Positions 1 through 12,100 of a stretch of DNA of 64,000 nucleotides are shown here, in pieces. The notes beneath the pieces were generated by a model. The model made no database searches and had not been told where the DNA came from. It saw only the letters and a list, made by a program, of their open reading frames with translations. Origin of the DNA: Tetradesmus obliquus (Eukaryota > Chlorophyta > Chlorophyceae > Sphaeropleales > Scenedesmaceae); NCBI GenBank assembly GCA_030272155.1, contig CP126201.1, positions 2,090,501 to 2,154,500 on the forward strand, given 5' to 3'. A program made the position numbers and the translations under genes. The number at the start of each line of letters is the position of its first letter. Positions within the stretch are counted from its first letter, which is position 1.

Positions 1-121
1 TGCTGCTGCTGCCGGCTGCAGCTTATATCAGAGTGCACAGCAGCAATGCAGCGGTGAGCAACTGTCACTCAGGCTGCCAGCCATGCAGCAGCAGCCTTCT
101 GCTGCTTTGCAAGCCACTCAC

Positions 122-509
122 TTGATGCACCTCCACACTGGCTGTGAGAAAGCAGAGGATGGCACGCCATAGCCTGCGCTGCACACTGCAGCAGCAGCAA
201 CCAGCACAGTTGTGGAAGTCAATGCTTGTGTAAAACAATTTGATTGGTGCTGCTGTCGATGATCCGCTGGTGCTACAGCAACTGCAGTTATCTATGCTGC
301 GCCTCATGTCTTTGCTGGCAGTCCCGCATCTGCCGGTGCACTGCTGCTGGTGTGTTGCTGCATGATGTGCAGTCAATGCTCAAACATTGCTGATAGTGCT
401 GCAGCTGCATCATGCTTGATTGAAGCTGCTGCTGCACTGCTCATGTTTCTGCTGCTGCTCTTGTTTCCACTGCTGCTCCTGTTTCCGCTGCTGCTGGGGC
501 TGCTCCTGG

Positions 510-577
<68 letters not shown>

Positions 578-1323
578 TTGCTGCTGCTGCCCTCCTCAAG
601 GGGCTGCATTGCCGGGCTTGTGCAAGCAATGCAACAAATAACCTCGATCCTTGAGTCACAAGTTTGCAGCATCTTGAGTCACAAGTTTGCAGCATGGATA
701 GCTGTGTGACAGGACCCAGCAGCATGCTGACACTGACAGCATTCAATTCACAGCTCACCATTGCAGGCGGTGCTGCCGTTTGAGTACGTGGAGTAGCCAG
801 TGCGGCACTGCTGGCACACATTCCACCCGTTGCCTGCGTAGGTGCCCAGAGGGCAGGCCTCACAGCTGCTGTTGTCCACCAGCTGCTGGCCCTTCCAGCA
901 GCAGGCACACCTCTCTTTGCTGTAGTCCCTGGTCCAGCATGAGTACATGCATCCTGGTAATGTTGCATTGGCCATGTTGCAGACCTCAGTGGAGTTGGCG
1001 GAATTAGGAATACGAACACATGCGCTGGTTTGCATGGGAGTTGCTGCACCTCTGCGTGGTGGCTTGGGTGTGCTGCCCAGTATGGGGGCTGGCTTGCGCG
1101 TCTTGGCACCATGCCTGGCGCGTATTGCTGCTGCTCCTGCTGCTGCTGCTGCTGCTGCAGCATAGGGCGATTCATTCGCCAGCTGGGGCACTGCTGCCAG
1201 TGCACCAGTTCCTGTGGCAGGGCTTGCTGCGCAAGCCGGCAGCACTACCAGGGCGGCGAGTGTGAAGAGCATACACACAACCTGCAGACACGCAGCAGCA
1301 TAGCAGCTCAGTCTATCCGTCAT
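122..1323 (-). CDS. Cys-rich secreted protein, 5' part (paralogue of 24680-29600), runs off the window
   Basis: Exons 759..1323 and 122..185 are visible and the gene continues past the left edge. The start ATG at 1323 opens a signal-peptide-like stretch (MTDRLSCYAAACLQVVCMLF, then Leu/Ala-rich). A short poly-Ala run, a basic Pro-rich linker and a Cys-rich module follow, with CXXC-type spacing (CACCWKGQQLV, CEACPLGTYAG, CQQCRTGYS), as in GCC2/GCC3 or ephrin-receptor-like repeats. Exon 2 (64 nt) encodes GYGVPSSAFSQPVWRC. Exon phases (1, then 2) match the paralogue, both donors are GTGAG, and no frameshift or stop is seen, so this may be a live gene rather than a pseudogene. Its third exon onward lies outside the window, so the NHL end seen in the paralogue cannot be confirmed here. 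Confidence 0.7.
509..594. repeat. CTG triplet run in the first intron of the left-arm gene
   Basis: Nearly pure CTG/TTG repeats inside the intron 186..758. The matching intron of the right arm (25233-25741) has CAG-rich sequence but is about 60 bp shorter. ORFs of poly-Leu, poly-Cys or poly-Ala through it are artefacts. Confidence 0.8.
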
Positions 1324-1962
1324 GCTGTGCCGCTGGTGCTACTAGAGTGGTTGTTTCTGCTGCTGCTGCTGCTGCTGCTGCTGATGCTGCTGCTTCTGCT
1401 CCTGCCAATGCTGCAGTTGCCTAGTTGTAAGCTGCTGCTGTGTGACTCCTCCTTGTGCTGCTGCTGCTACTGCTGCTGCTACTGCTGCCGCGCCTGCTGG
1501 CTGCTGCAGCGAATCACAGATGCACACTCACCAGCAGCCTAGCCGTGTGTCCTGTTGACATTGAAGGAGCCTTTAGCACCATGCTGCCGGCTGCTCTGGT
1601 TGGAGGTCTTTGGGATGAGTCAGCAACAGCGTCACACTTGCAGAGTCGTCTGCACACACGCAAGTCAAAGCAGCGCAGTCTCTCTGCTTGTATGTACAAC
1701 AAACACAGCTTCACAGTGTAGCATTTATATACCACTGTATTACCAGGAGCCTCTACTTAAAGCCTGAACGTGCAGTGCTTCATGCGCTTGAGCAGCAGCA
1801 GCAACAGCACTCAGTGACTGTGAAGTCTGATGCTGAATGCTGCTGATTTTTGCGCATGCAGGGCTAACAGCTGCTTGGTAGACGGCTTTTTTTTTGCAAT
1901 TTCACACTAGATTAAGCGCTTTGGGCGCTTCAGCAGCGCTCTTTTAGCCCCATGCCCGGAGG

Positions 1963-2530
1963 ATGATGTTTGGACAGCAGTGGTCGTACACAACAGCAGT
2001 GCTGCTCACAATGCGCTCAACGAGCGCCATCTCTGTCATCAAGCACCAGCATACTGCTATTCAAACATATTTTGCAAGCTCACAGCACTGTCGGTGCATC
2101 CTACGCAGCTCATCGCCATCGTCAGCAGTGGTGTTCCTTGGTACACACCTGAGATACGCCAGCGCACGTATTATCTTTTTACCAAGTGAACCCAGCTATT
2201 TATGTCCTGGATGGACTGAAGTCAGTCTCGTTGCCGCTCGATGGGGGAGCAATGCTGCAGCAGCTGCGCGAGCGCCAAAAACAGTGATCGGCAGGACGAC
2301 CGTAATCATCACGATCGATGATCAAGGCTTTGAAACATCGGGGCACGGGCAGGTGCTCTGCAACACTGACAGCCAATGTCACCCGAGCCTCTCACGGGGT
2401 TTACTTCGCATACAATCCATTCAGGCTGCCGTGTACCTTTGTAACAGAATTCAGATGTACCAATTTCCACGCAGGTATCGCTAGCACGGCAGGCACAGCA
2501 GTGCTGATCATCATTATGATGACATCGTAT
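1963..2530 (+). pseudogene. Relic ORF divergent from the Cys-rich gene (left copy)
   Basis: Homologous to the minus-strand ORF at 23417-23890. Aligned codons differ mainly at third positions in the frame reading FLGTHLRYASA and IYVLDGL, which argues that this frame was under protein-level selection. This copy is broken: relative to the right copy it lacks 2 nt near 2180 and 1 nt near 2285, putting the stretch between them out of frame. I recognise no family. A hydrophobic stretch near the end (about 2480-2520) could be a membrane segment. It may be an exon set of a larger, partly lost gene. Confidence 0.45.
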
Positions 2531-2659
2531 GCAGGCATGATACGTGGGGGTGCCGGCACAAGACCAGCACAGCCGAACTCAAACCCTGCAAAGAAACGAC
2601 AGCATGGCACCTGCGAACCAGACCACCGCAAAAAGCCACGCTTTCGATGAGCGCACGCA

Positions 2660-2830
2660 AGCGATACGCCCCGGGGCGGGCCCGCTTGTGCCCTAGGGCG
2701 CAAGTGGACGGGTAGAGGGTGTGGAGCCCAGGGGCGCCGCCCCTGGCCACACACACCCTCTTAGCCTTAACTTACCCAGGAGCTGCAGAGCTGCCTGGGT
2801 AGTCACTCACTCACTCACTCTCGTGGGGGT
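2660..2830. other. GC-rich stretch with short palindromes between duplication and XRN 3' end
   Basis: Contains GC-rich inverted repeats, an imperfect hairpin around 2773-2800 (ACCCAGG ... CCTGGGT) and a CTCA tetramer run at about 2804-2820. It sits close to where homology to the right arm ends and just past the XRN stop codon. No ORF is supported. Confidence 0.4.
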
Positions 2831-2950
2831 CTGAACAGTGCACGAAGTTTGACAAAGTGCAGGTAGTGTCACACATTGTACGGTATCCCCGCTACCAGTC
2901 AGATACAGGCCTCAGTGCTCATACGCTGTGGACAGCGCAGCAGTTGACAG

Positions 2951-5900
2951 CTAGTACCTGGAGCCTCTTGTCCTGCTGCCGTACCCGCCTCCCCTGCTGC
3001 CCCTGCCCCGCCCACCACTTGACGACCCCCCTGCAGCATAGTAGGAGTCATCTGCATAGTAGTAAGCAGGATCCAAATACGGCTGCTGCTGTTGCTGCTG
3101 CTGCTGGCTCGCGCCATATGCAGCATACCCAGCAGCACCACCAGCATCACCTGTTCTGCTGCTGCCAGCGCCTGCGCCGTAGCTGCTGCTGCTGCTGCCG
3201 CGCTTGCCGCCATACCGCACATCTCTGCCTCCCCTGCCCCTCTCCCCTGCCCCTCCTGCCCTGCCTGACCTACCCCTGCCGCTAAACCCTCCTCCACCTC
3301 CCCTGCCGCTAAACCCGCCCCTGCTGCCACCACCCTCAGCAGCTGCTTCACTATTGCTGCTGCTGCGTATGCCCAGCACCTTCTCTGCACAGCTGATTGA
3401 TGAGGCAAAGCCTGCTGCCACGTGCCGCCACACTGCCGGCGTCACTGTCAGGTGGGGCGGCTCGGCACCTGTTGTGCAACAGCGGCGGCAGCAGCAGCAG
3501 CAGCAGCGGGCTCTGTTGTCTGAGTAAGGGCCAGTAGCTGTACAGTACAGCACCAGCATGCCAACAACAGCATCATGCAGCAGCTGCTGTGCCCGACAAA
3601 AACCAAGGGCGTGGAGCGTTGAGCAGTGCTGTAATCAACCACTAGCATAGTTGCAATGCCACAGTCACGCCACCCTCAAAACACACACCCAACTCACCAG
3701 GCAGCAGGCAGCAGCTGTGCTCAGGCACAGGCAAGCCAGCCAAATCCAGTCCAGCATCAATCACGGGCTGCCCCTGCTGCTGCTGCTGCTGCTGCCGCTG
3801 TGGCAGGCACTGCAGTGTGCTGCTGAGTATGCTGCTCAGGGCACCCCTGTGACCCAGCAGCAGCCCCAGAGCTCCTAACCCCGCTGCTGCTGCTGCTGCT
3901 GCTGAGTTGGCTACACCAGGGTCAGCAGAAGCAGCAGCAACAGCAGTTGATGCTGATGATGAAGCTTGTGGCTGCTCCTCTGCCGTGCGCAGCAGCAGCG
4001 CCCAAACGTTCCGTGGCGGCGCACTACTGTTGCTGCTGCCACAGCCGCTAGCAACTTCTGTCTCACCTGCTGCTGCTGCTGCTGCTGCTGGGGCTGCATC
4101 AACAGCTGGGGACAAGCTGACACCATCATTGCTTGCTGCAGCCTCCGCTGAAAAGGCTCTCGATGCACCAGCATCAGCAGCTGCTGCTGCGGCTGCTGCT
4201 GCTGTTGCTACAACTGCTGCTGGCCTGAAGGAGTTGCGCAGCAGCTCTGCACTGCTGAGGCCTCTGCTGCTCTGCTGCAGTGCCAGCGCAGCCTGCAGCA
4301 CTGCTACAATCAGCTGCGGCTGTGCCATGGGCAGCCGCACCACGCCAGTGTGCAGCCAGCGCTTTCCTGCAAGAGCAGGTCAGATCAGGTTGCAGCAGAC
4401 AGCACGTCGGTGAAAGATTTTATGGTCAAACTTGCTGCGGCTGTGCCATGGGCAGCCGCACCACGCCAGTGTGCAGCCAGCGCTTGCCTGCATGAGTGGG
4501 AAGGGCAGGCGGAGTGAAGCAGCAGACAGGTCATCGCTGGTGAGATTGCTGTGTCTCCACAATTTGTACGCTCATGACACAAAGCAGTCTGTGGCTGAGT
4601 GAGTTGAAAGGAAACTGGATTTGCCAGTAAGCCTGCCAACATGCGGACAGAGACGCATGCACACGCGCACGTTCCAGCGCACATGACATGTGCATTGTGA
4701 AGGTGCCTGCTGGCATGAAGGTGCTGCTGGCACCTTCACAATGCACATGAAATGTGCATTGTGAAGGTGCCTGCTGGCATGAAGGTGCTGCTTGCACCTT
4801 CACAATGCACATGACATGTGCATTGTGAAGGTGCTGCTGGCATGAAGGTGCTGCTGGCACCTTCACAATGCACATGACATGTGCATTGTGAAGGTGCCTG
4901 CTGGCATGAAGGTGCCTGCTGGCATGAAGGTGCTGCTGGCACCTTCACAATGCACATGACATGTGCGCTGGAACCGAGGCTGCATCGACCCCTACCTGTG
5001 AGGTCTACCAGGGGCTCCACACTGCTGGGAAAGGGGGCACTGTAACCAACAGCACTTCCTGCACGCTGAACAAAACCAAAAGCCAAACACACACACAAAA
5101 CAAGACGGACACCGCAAGACAACTGCCCTACACGTTGTCGACTTGTCACATCTCTAGCTACAGCACCCCACACCTTGTAGCGGCCCATACCTGTGAGGTC
5201 CACCAGGGGCTCCACGTTGCTGGGGAAGGTGGCAGCCAGCTGCTGAGCCAGCCTCAGCTCATCCACATCAGCATCACCACTCAGCTCAAACCCTAGCAGT
5301 GCACTGTACTCTGCTGCTGCTGCTGCTGCTCCGTTGGCTGCAGCAGCGCTGCTGACTGCTGCTCCCCAAGTGTCGTATTGTCCTGCTGCTCCTGCTGCTG
5401 CTCCTGCAGTCGCCTCCCCATCACCTTCACCCCATGCTGTAGCAGCTGCTGCTTCGTCTTCCACTCCGTCCTCATCTGCTGCTGCTGCTGCTGTTGCTGC
5501 ATCCTTCTCATCTCCTGAACCCAGCAGTGCCACCTCCCCATCCTCCCCCAAAGCAGCAAGCACATCCAGCCCAGATAGACCCTGCACCTTTGCAGCAGCG
5601 GCAGCCTGGCGCTGCCTGCGAGCTGCCTTGCGTGCTGCTTTGCTGCCCTGCACCTGCCCTAGCCGCTGCTGCTGCCGCTGGCATGCCTTGCTTGCGCTGC
5701 TGCTGCTGCTGCCGTCATCCTCGTCCATGTTTTCTGCTAACACGATGAGGTTAGCGAGTACAGCTGGCAGGGCGTCACCAACCGACTTGGCTGGCAGCAC
5801 ACACATCAGCTGCACCAGCAGGCGCCAGCAGCAGAAGTGCACATCAGCAGCGGCAGCAGCAGCAGCAGCTGGTGTCAGCTTCAAGCACCAGAAGTCGCCA

Positions 5901-6158
5901 GCAAGTGATACACATGCAGCTGCAGCAAGCAGTTTGGCATCCATCCCTTATAATGTGACTGGTATATGTTACATAACAACCAACACACCTGCAGTAACGG
6001 TCGGACTGGGCCGCCTGGCGGTGCCCACTGCTGCAAAGTGCAGCTGTGTGGGTTGCTGAGTGACCTGGACAGCTGCACAGGTGGCGCAGAAAAGTCCTGC
6101 TGCCTGCTGCCCCGCTGCTGCTTCTGCCACAGCTTGGCCTTGGCTAGGTCCTGCAAGG

Positions 6159-6199
<41 letters not shown>

Positions 6200-9100
6200 G
6201 CAGCAGTGGTGGCAGCAGCATAAGAGGAGAGGTAGCTACCACGTGGGTTTGGGTCACTACACACGTTGGTATGATGTGAATTTGGGTCACTACATACGCA
6301 ACCCACTTGCAGGTGGCTGGCATGCGCATGTGTGCTTGCTCAGACCAGTTTCAGTCACACCCTTGCTGCACCTGTTACAAGGCGTTAAATGCCATGCAGG
6401 CCACACCTGCATGAGTGGTGCGTAGTGGTGGGGGTAGCACCACGTCCAGCTGGCACCTTCAATGCCTGCAGCTGCCTCGCTACTGCTGCTGCTGGCACTT
6501 TTGCTCTTCTTGCTGCTGCTGCTGTTGCTGCCGCGCTTGACATTAGCCATTCCAGCATTGCTCTGGCAGTAAGGGCTGGCAGCCTTGCCCTTTCCAGGGC
6601 TACTATCCTTGGCAGCTACCTGCTTGTCTTGGATGCTGCTGCTGCTGCTGCACTGCCGAGCACTGGCTTCTGTTTTGACGGCACTGTTGCTGATCATGTC
6701 ACTGCCGCTGATGTTGCTGGCTGTAGCATGCGAGGTGATGCCGCCATTCTGCTGCTGCTGCTGCGGCTGCTGCTGCTGCTGTTGCTGTTCTGGCTGTGTT
6801 GCAACTTCGCTGCCCAGCAGCAGCGCCATCAGATCATCATCACCGTCAGAGCTGCTCTCCATGGACTCAGCAGCAGCAGCTGCTGCACCTGCATCTGCAC
6901 CTGTGTCTGTCACAGCAGCACTGCCTGCAACAGCGTCTGCTTGTAGTTCTGCTGCAGCCGGCGTAGCCTCAGCTGCTGCTGCTGCTTTCAATGAGCCGCC
7001 ACTCTCCTGCTGCACGCTGCCGCTCAACACATCCTGCATGTGTTCTTCTTCTTCTTCTGTTGCTGCTGAGCCCTCCTCACTGCTTTCATCCCCCTCCGCT
7101 TCATCCTCTTGTCCCTCCTCTTCTTCTTCTTCTTCCTCTGCTGTTGTTTCCCGCAACGTCACCAGCTGCTGCTGCCCAGCTGCTGCTGCTGCTGCTGCCG
7201 GCTGGCCGTGCTGCTGCCACTGCAGTGCTGCAGGGCCGCATGTGTAGTAGCGCAGCACCCAGCTGATGCCCTGCAGCAGCATGATGCATGCGACAGCAGC
7301 GTGAGGCAGCAACCTGATGCAGCGCAACTGCAGCATGATGGTCAGAGGCACTAGTGATTAAACAGTGCTGCGTGTCTGCGCTGTGTCAAAATCAGCACAA
7401 TCCACCCCCCGTGTGTTCAAGAAAGACATGCAGTGCGGCAACATTGCATCAACACAGCGAGTAAACCAGCCACGAGAATATCGCGGCTGTGCCCAAGCGG
7501 TTGCAGGAATTTATCAACAAAAAGGTGCGGTGCACACGCGCAGTGCACTAGCGCAAGGTGGGCAACGACCAGGGCACAGGCAGAAGACAGCAGGGGGTAA
7601 CAGCTGGCACTGCAAGTCGTCCTCAGACAGCTCACCCCCGTGGGGTTTGTAACAGAAAATAACATGCCGTTTGTAACAAATAACAATGACTGCATGTTTG
7701 ACCGCACCTGCATGTAGTCCCAGGCCACGCGTGCTGCCACGCGGTCAACGTCACCCTCAAACTCCTCCAGCAGCTCAGGAAAACGCGCCTGCAGCAGCAG
7801 TGCATGGTCAAAGCAGTCAAATTTGGTCAAACAAGCGTTCAAACATGGTCAAACAAATGGTCAAATTCATCGAACTCGGTAAACACAAGCAGTGCATACG
7901 CAAGCGTGTCTTGCTTAAGAAAAACAGGAGCACCACGCAATCATTTTTGCATCAAAGCAAGTGAGATGTACAGTCAAAACCAGAGTTGCACAGAGGACCC
8001 TGATTGAAGATACGCAAAAAGGCTCGTTGCAGCTGCTGCTTACCTCGTAGTAGCGCTGCCTGTACCCTGGCAGGTCCATGCAGAGGGGGTCCTGTGCCCA
8101 GGGGTCACCCCCCATTAGCCGCTCCTTCACGCGTGCAGCAACCCGCCCCGCCAGCTCCTCACACAACTGACCAGGCGATAGCGTTGTGAGGTCAGGTGGA
8201 GGGGGTTTGTCTGACATGCTGCAGGCGGCAGTGCAACAGAACAAAATGGCTGCTGCGGTTGCTGTTGCGCAAATGGAAAAAACACTGGGGGCCATATGTT
8301 GTGCAGCGAAGATGGTTTCTTTTGTGCAGTTGTGGAGGATCAAACGCCCCGCGAGCTCCTCACAGAGCTGACTAGGCGACAGAGTGGTGAGGTCAGGTGG
8401 AGGGGGTTTGTCAGACATGCTGCAGGCGGGCAGGTGGCGGTGCAACAAAACCAAATAAACAGCTGCAGTTGAGCTGCTACGCTATGCGCACAGAACCAGT
8501 CTGTGCCATATGTGGATGGCTATGGAAGAGTGATGGCTGCGCCAGCTGAAACATGTGACCAGCCATTCATTCTGCCATTCTCACCCGGTAAGCCCTAGCG
8601 CTTCAGCCACGAAAGGGTCCAGCCCAGATAAAAGCGCATCCAAATCCACCCCAGGCGGCAGCACTCCCATGCTGAGCCCGCCACCCAAACTCAGGCTAAA
8701 CACCTAAAACCCTAGCCGTCTCACCCACTAAGCCCTAGCACCTCAGCCACCGAAGGGTCCAGCCCAGATTGAAGAGCGTCCAGGTCAACACCAGGCGGCA
8801 GCTCCCCCATGCTGAGGCCGCCATCCAAAATGATCAAACACCAAAAACTCTAGCCGCCTCACCCGCTAAGCCCTAGCGCTTCGGCCACGGAAGGGTCCAG
8901 CCCTGACAGAAGAGCATCAAGGTCAATGCCAGGGGGCAGCTCCCCCATGCTGAGGCCACCATCCAGAAGGGATGACAGCTGCTGCTGCGCTGCAGCCTGC
9001 TCGTTGTGCCGCTGCTGCGCGCGGCGGCGGCGGTAGTCCTGCAAGCAAGAAGAAATGGTGTGAAAAGCAGTTTAGAATGGCGATATGACATGAAATACAC

Positions 9101-12100
9101 AATGACAAGCCCCGCTCACTGTGTACAACATGTAAATGCCGTGATGAGGGGCAATATGGGGGTATGTGCTGGGGAACAAGCTGCTGTGCTTGCGGGGCAC
9201 TACACACGCAGGCAAGTGCACTGCTACCGCATTGTATCTCAGTTACACCCTCTGCACTCCACCACACTCCAAAGCACTTCAATGTCTCACCGCCCGCCGC
9301 TTGTATGCTGCCTCCTCATCTCTTGCCAGGAACACCAGCAGCTGCACCAGCCTGCTGCGGTTGATGGTTCCGCCGCTGGTCAGGTGCCCGCCCATGCCTA
9401 ACAGCAGCGCCTTGTAGGCGGTGAACAGCAGGTCAAGGCCGCAGGGCTTGTCGTAGATGTCTATTGAGGGTACATTTGGGAGGAAATCATTGCCGGCCTG
9501 CAGGATAAGACAGTGGCAAAGCAGCAGCGGCAGCACAGCAACGGTCAACGCCCAGCAGTCAACCTCAGTCAAGTGTAGAGCTCCGATAGGCGAAACAACA
9601 GCAGGTCCAGGCCGCAAGGCTTGTCAAAGATGACTAAAGAGGGTGTGTTGGGCAGGAAGTCGTTGCCGGCCTGCGAAGGCATCAAAGCTACAAAGCCACA
9701 GCACAGCAGCAGGTGTTCAAACAAAACAGTGTGGAATCGCAGTGTCTCATATCAGCTGGAAGACACACTGGCGGTATCAGCACTGCTGCTTTTCCCAGCA
9801 CCGGTCAAACAATGGTCAATCATTGGTCAAACGCCGGTCAGACGCTGGTCAGACACACCCACCAAGAAGCTGAGCACCACCAAGTCATCCAGCAGCCTTT
9901 CAAAGCTCAGCCCTGCCTTGCCACGCTGCTTTGGTGGCCGCTGCGTGCTGCTGCCTGCTGTGATGCTGTCATTTGACCGTTGTTTGACTTTCGCTGCAGC
10001 TGCTGGTTTGTCGCCGCCTCGGCTGCTGCTGCCGCTGCTGCTGTTGGTTGTGTTTCTGGTGTCAGTTGACTGCTGACTGGCTGCTGCTTTGTCACCATCT
10101 GCAGCCGTGTTTGCAGTTGCTGCATCTTGGACAGCCTCTGAAGGTCCCTCCCTGCTGCTGCTGCTGCTTCCTGCCACAGAGGGTAGCTTGTCAGCAGCTG
10201 CAGCTGCAGCCCTGCCTGCTGTCCCACCAGCAGCTGTCAGCACAGCTGCTTCCACAGCAGCGTTGACAGTAGTGCTGTCTGCTATAGGTTCAGCACCAGT
10301 ATGAATACTCGTGCCTACATCTGCTGCTGTGCTGCACTGCCGTGCTTTTGCAGGCTGTGCAGTTGCTGCTGCTGCTGCTGCTTGTACATCTGCAGCTGCC
10401 GGCGCAGATGCTTCAAAGCCAGCTTCTGCCACTATACACTTTGCCAGGTGAGGTGGCAGGCCCAGGAGTGGAGGCAGCCGCAAACCAGCTGCACTAGTGG
10501 CGGCAGCAGCAGCAGCAGGCTGTGTGGTAGGCGCTGCTGCAGCTGTCACTGCCTGCTGTTCTTCTGCTTTTCCTGCTGCTGCTGCAAGCGCTGCTGCTGA
10601 AACCAACGCCACCCCTGGTGCTACTTCTGCTGCTGGGCTTGCTGTGTGCCCATCCCTGCTTCTGCATCTGCTGCTGCTATTGGTGTGCAGGGCCAGCCCC
10701 AGCAGGTCTCCTAGCTCGTCCGATGACTCATCATCACCCGCATCCTCGTCACCAACTGCTTCTGGCAAGTCATCTAACTCAGTTGGGCTCAATCTGCTGT
10801 TGGCTGCTGCTGCTGCAGCAGCAACACCTATTTGCAGATGCAGAGGTGTCGGCTGCCTGCTGTTTGCCTTAACACCATCTGCCTGAGCTGCGTCAGCTGC
10901 TGCATGGTGGATGCTTTGTTGTACCTCAGCTGCTCCTGCGTGAATGGCTGCTGCTGCATCTGCCCCTGCTGCTGTATCTACGCCTGCTGCTACATTGGAC
11001 TCCTGTGCAGCTGCCTGTGAAGCTGCTGCTACAGCTGCTGCTGCTGCACCTGCCTCAGCTGTTGCCTTCACTAAACCATCCCGAACCTCCGATCCCTCTT
11101 CCGCGCCAACAGTATCTACCTCTGGCTCTGCATCTGCTTCTGAATCTTCGATATCATCATCGACTTCATCCTCTTCATCGCTGCCATACATGCCAGGGGG
11201 CCCAGGAGGCCCTACTAGCTCAGAAAACTCCCACTGCAGGCACTCCCGCAAAACAGCAATGTCCACAGTCTCGAAACACGGCATGTGCAGGTGCTCCGAG
11301 CACGGCTCAACCGCACTGCGGCTGCTGTCACTGCTGCACGACTGCGGTACTAGCGGCAGCGGCGGCAGGTCTGCAGTGCCGGGCTGCTGCTGCTGCTGCT
11401 GCAGGGCTGCGGCGACGGCTGAGAGGGGTCGCAACTGCAGCAGCTGCTGCTGCTCCTGAGCCATTTGTGCCTCCCTGGCGGCTTTGCTGCTGGCTGCCTG
11501 CAAAGACAGGCGAACGTAGCCACAGAAGACACTATCACGTGCATACCATCTGATGGTGCCAGGACCTACATGCAACTATCCTCTCACATTTGTCATGTTC
11601 AGGCATCCAGGGAAGGGCAACCCAGCTTTGCAGCCGCTTTGCAGCAGCAGCAGCAGCAGTTGCAGCAGTTGCAGCAGCACCACCTGATTTGCATACAATG
11701 AAGGCCAGCACACCTCGCCGCCCTGCATGTCCTCCCTCACCACTTCGACTAGGGCTCAAGGCACAGCAGCACCAGCAGCAGCAGTTATGCAGTGTGCTGG
11801 TACTTGATTGTCAAGCTTAACCTTTTCAGGATGTTGGTGAACGTATTGCACTGTCAAAAAGCATGTAATAAGCCGCACCTCGCCGCCCTGCATGTCTTCC
11901 CGCATGACTTTGAAGTAGGGCTCATGGCACAGCAGCGCCAGCAGCAGCAGGTCGGCATCCTGGCCGTACACCACGTGGCGCGTGGCAGGGTCGTAGCCAG
12001 GCTGGGCCTTCAGGTGCCGCACAAACTTCATCACTTTGTGCTCGCCTTCACCTGGCTCTGAGGCATCTGCAGCAGCAGAAGGAGCAATCAGGGGCTATCA

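Larger units (their letters stand above)
1..2530. repeat. Left arm of a 2.5-kb inverted duplication
   Basis: Base 1 corresponds, reverse-complemented, to about 25926, and homology continues to about 2530, which matches about 23490. The arm holds the first two exons of a Cys-rich secreted gene (minus strand), its 5' region, and a divergent relic ORF on the plus strand. Coding exons differ mostly at third positions; introns and triplet runs differ by indels. The copy runs off the left edge, so the full length is unknown. The spacer between the arms is about 21 kb and holds three unrelated genes. Confidence 0.9.

Noticed and set aside
350-709. Long poly-Leu/poly-Cys/poly-Ala/poly-Gln ORFs over CTG/CAG runs, here and at many other places
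   Set aside because: Triplet repeats are open in all frames. These ORFs lack starts in good context, splice logic or homologous motifs, and overlap real introns or antisense exons.
4687-4958. CRISPR-like reading of the four-unit repeat array
   Set aside because: Spacers are not unique; they are made of the same GGCATGAAGGTGCTGCTG text, and units are palindromic foldbacks inside an intron.
5809-6079. A 9-bp direct repeat (GTGCAGCTG on the coding strand) at both ends of the XRN intron between 5809 and 6079, suggesting a non-canonical intron
   Set aside because: The intron can be removed as a normal GT-AG intron that starts and ends with GTGCAG, leaving FSAPP joined to LMCVLP in frame.
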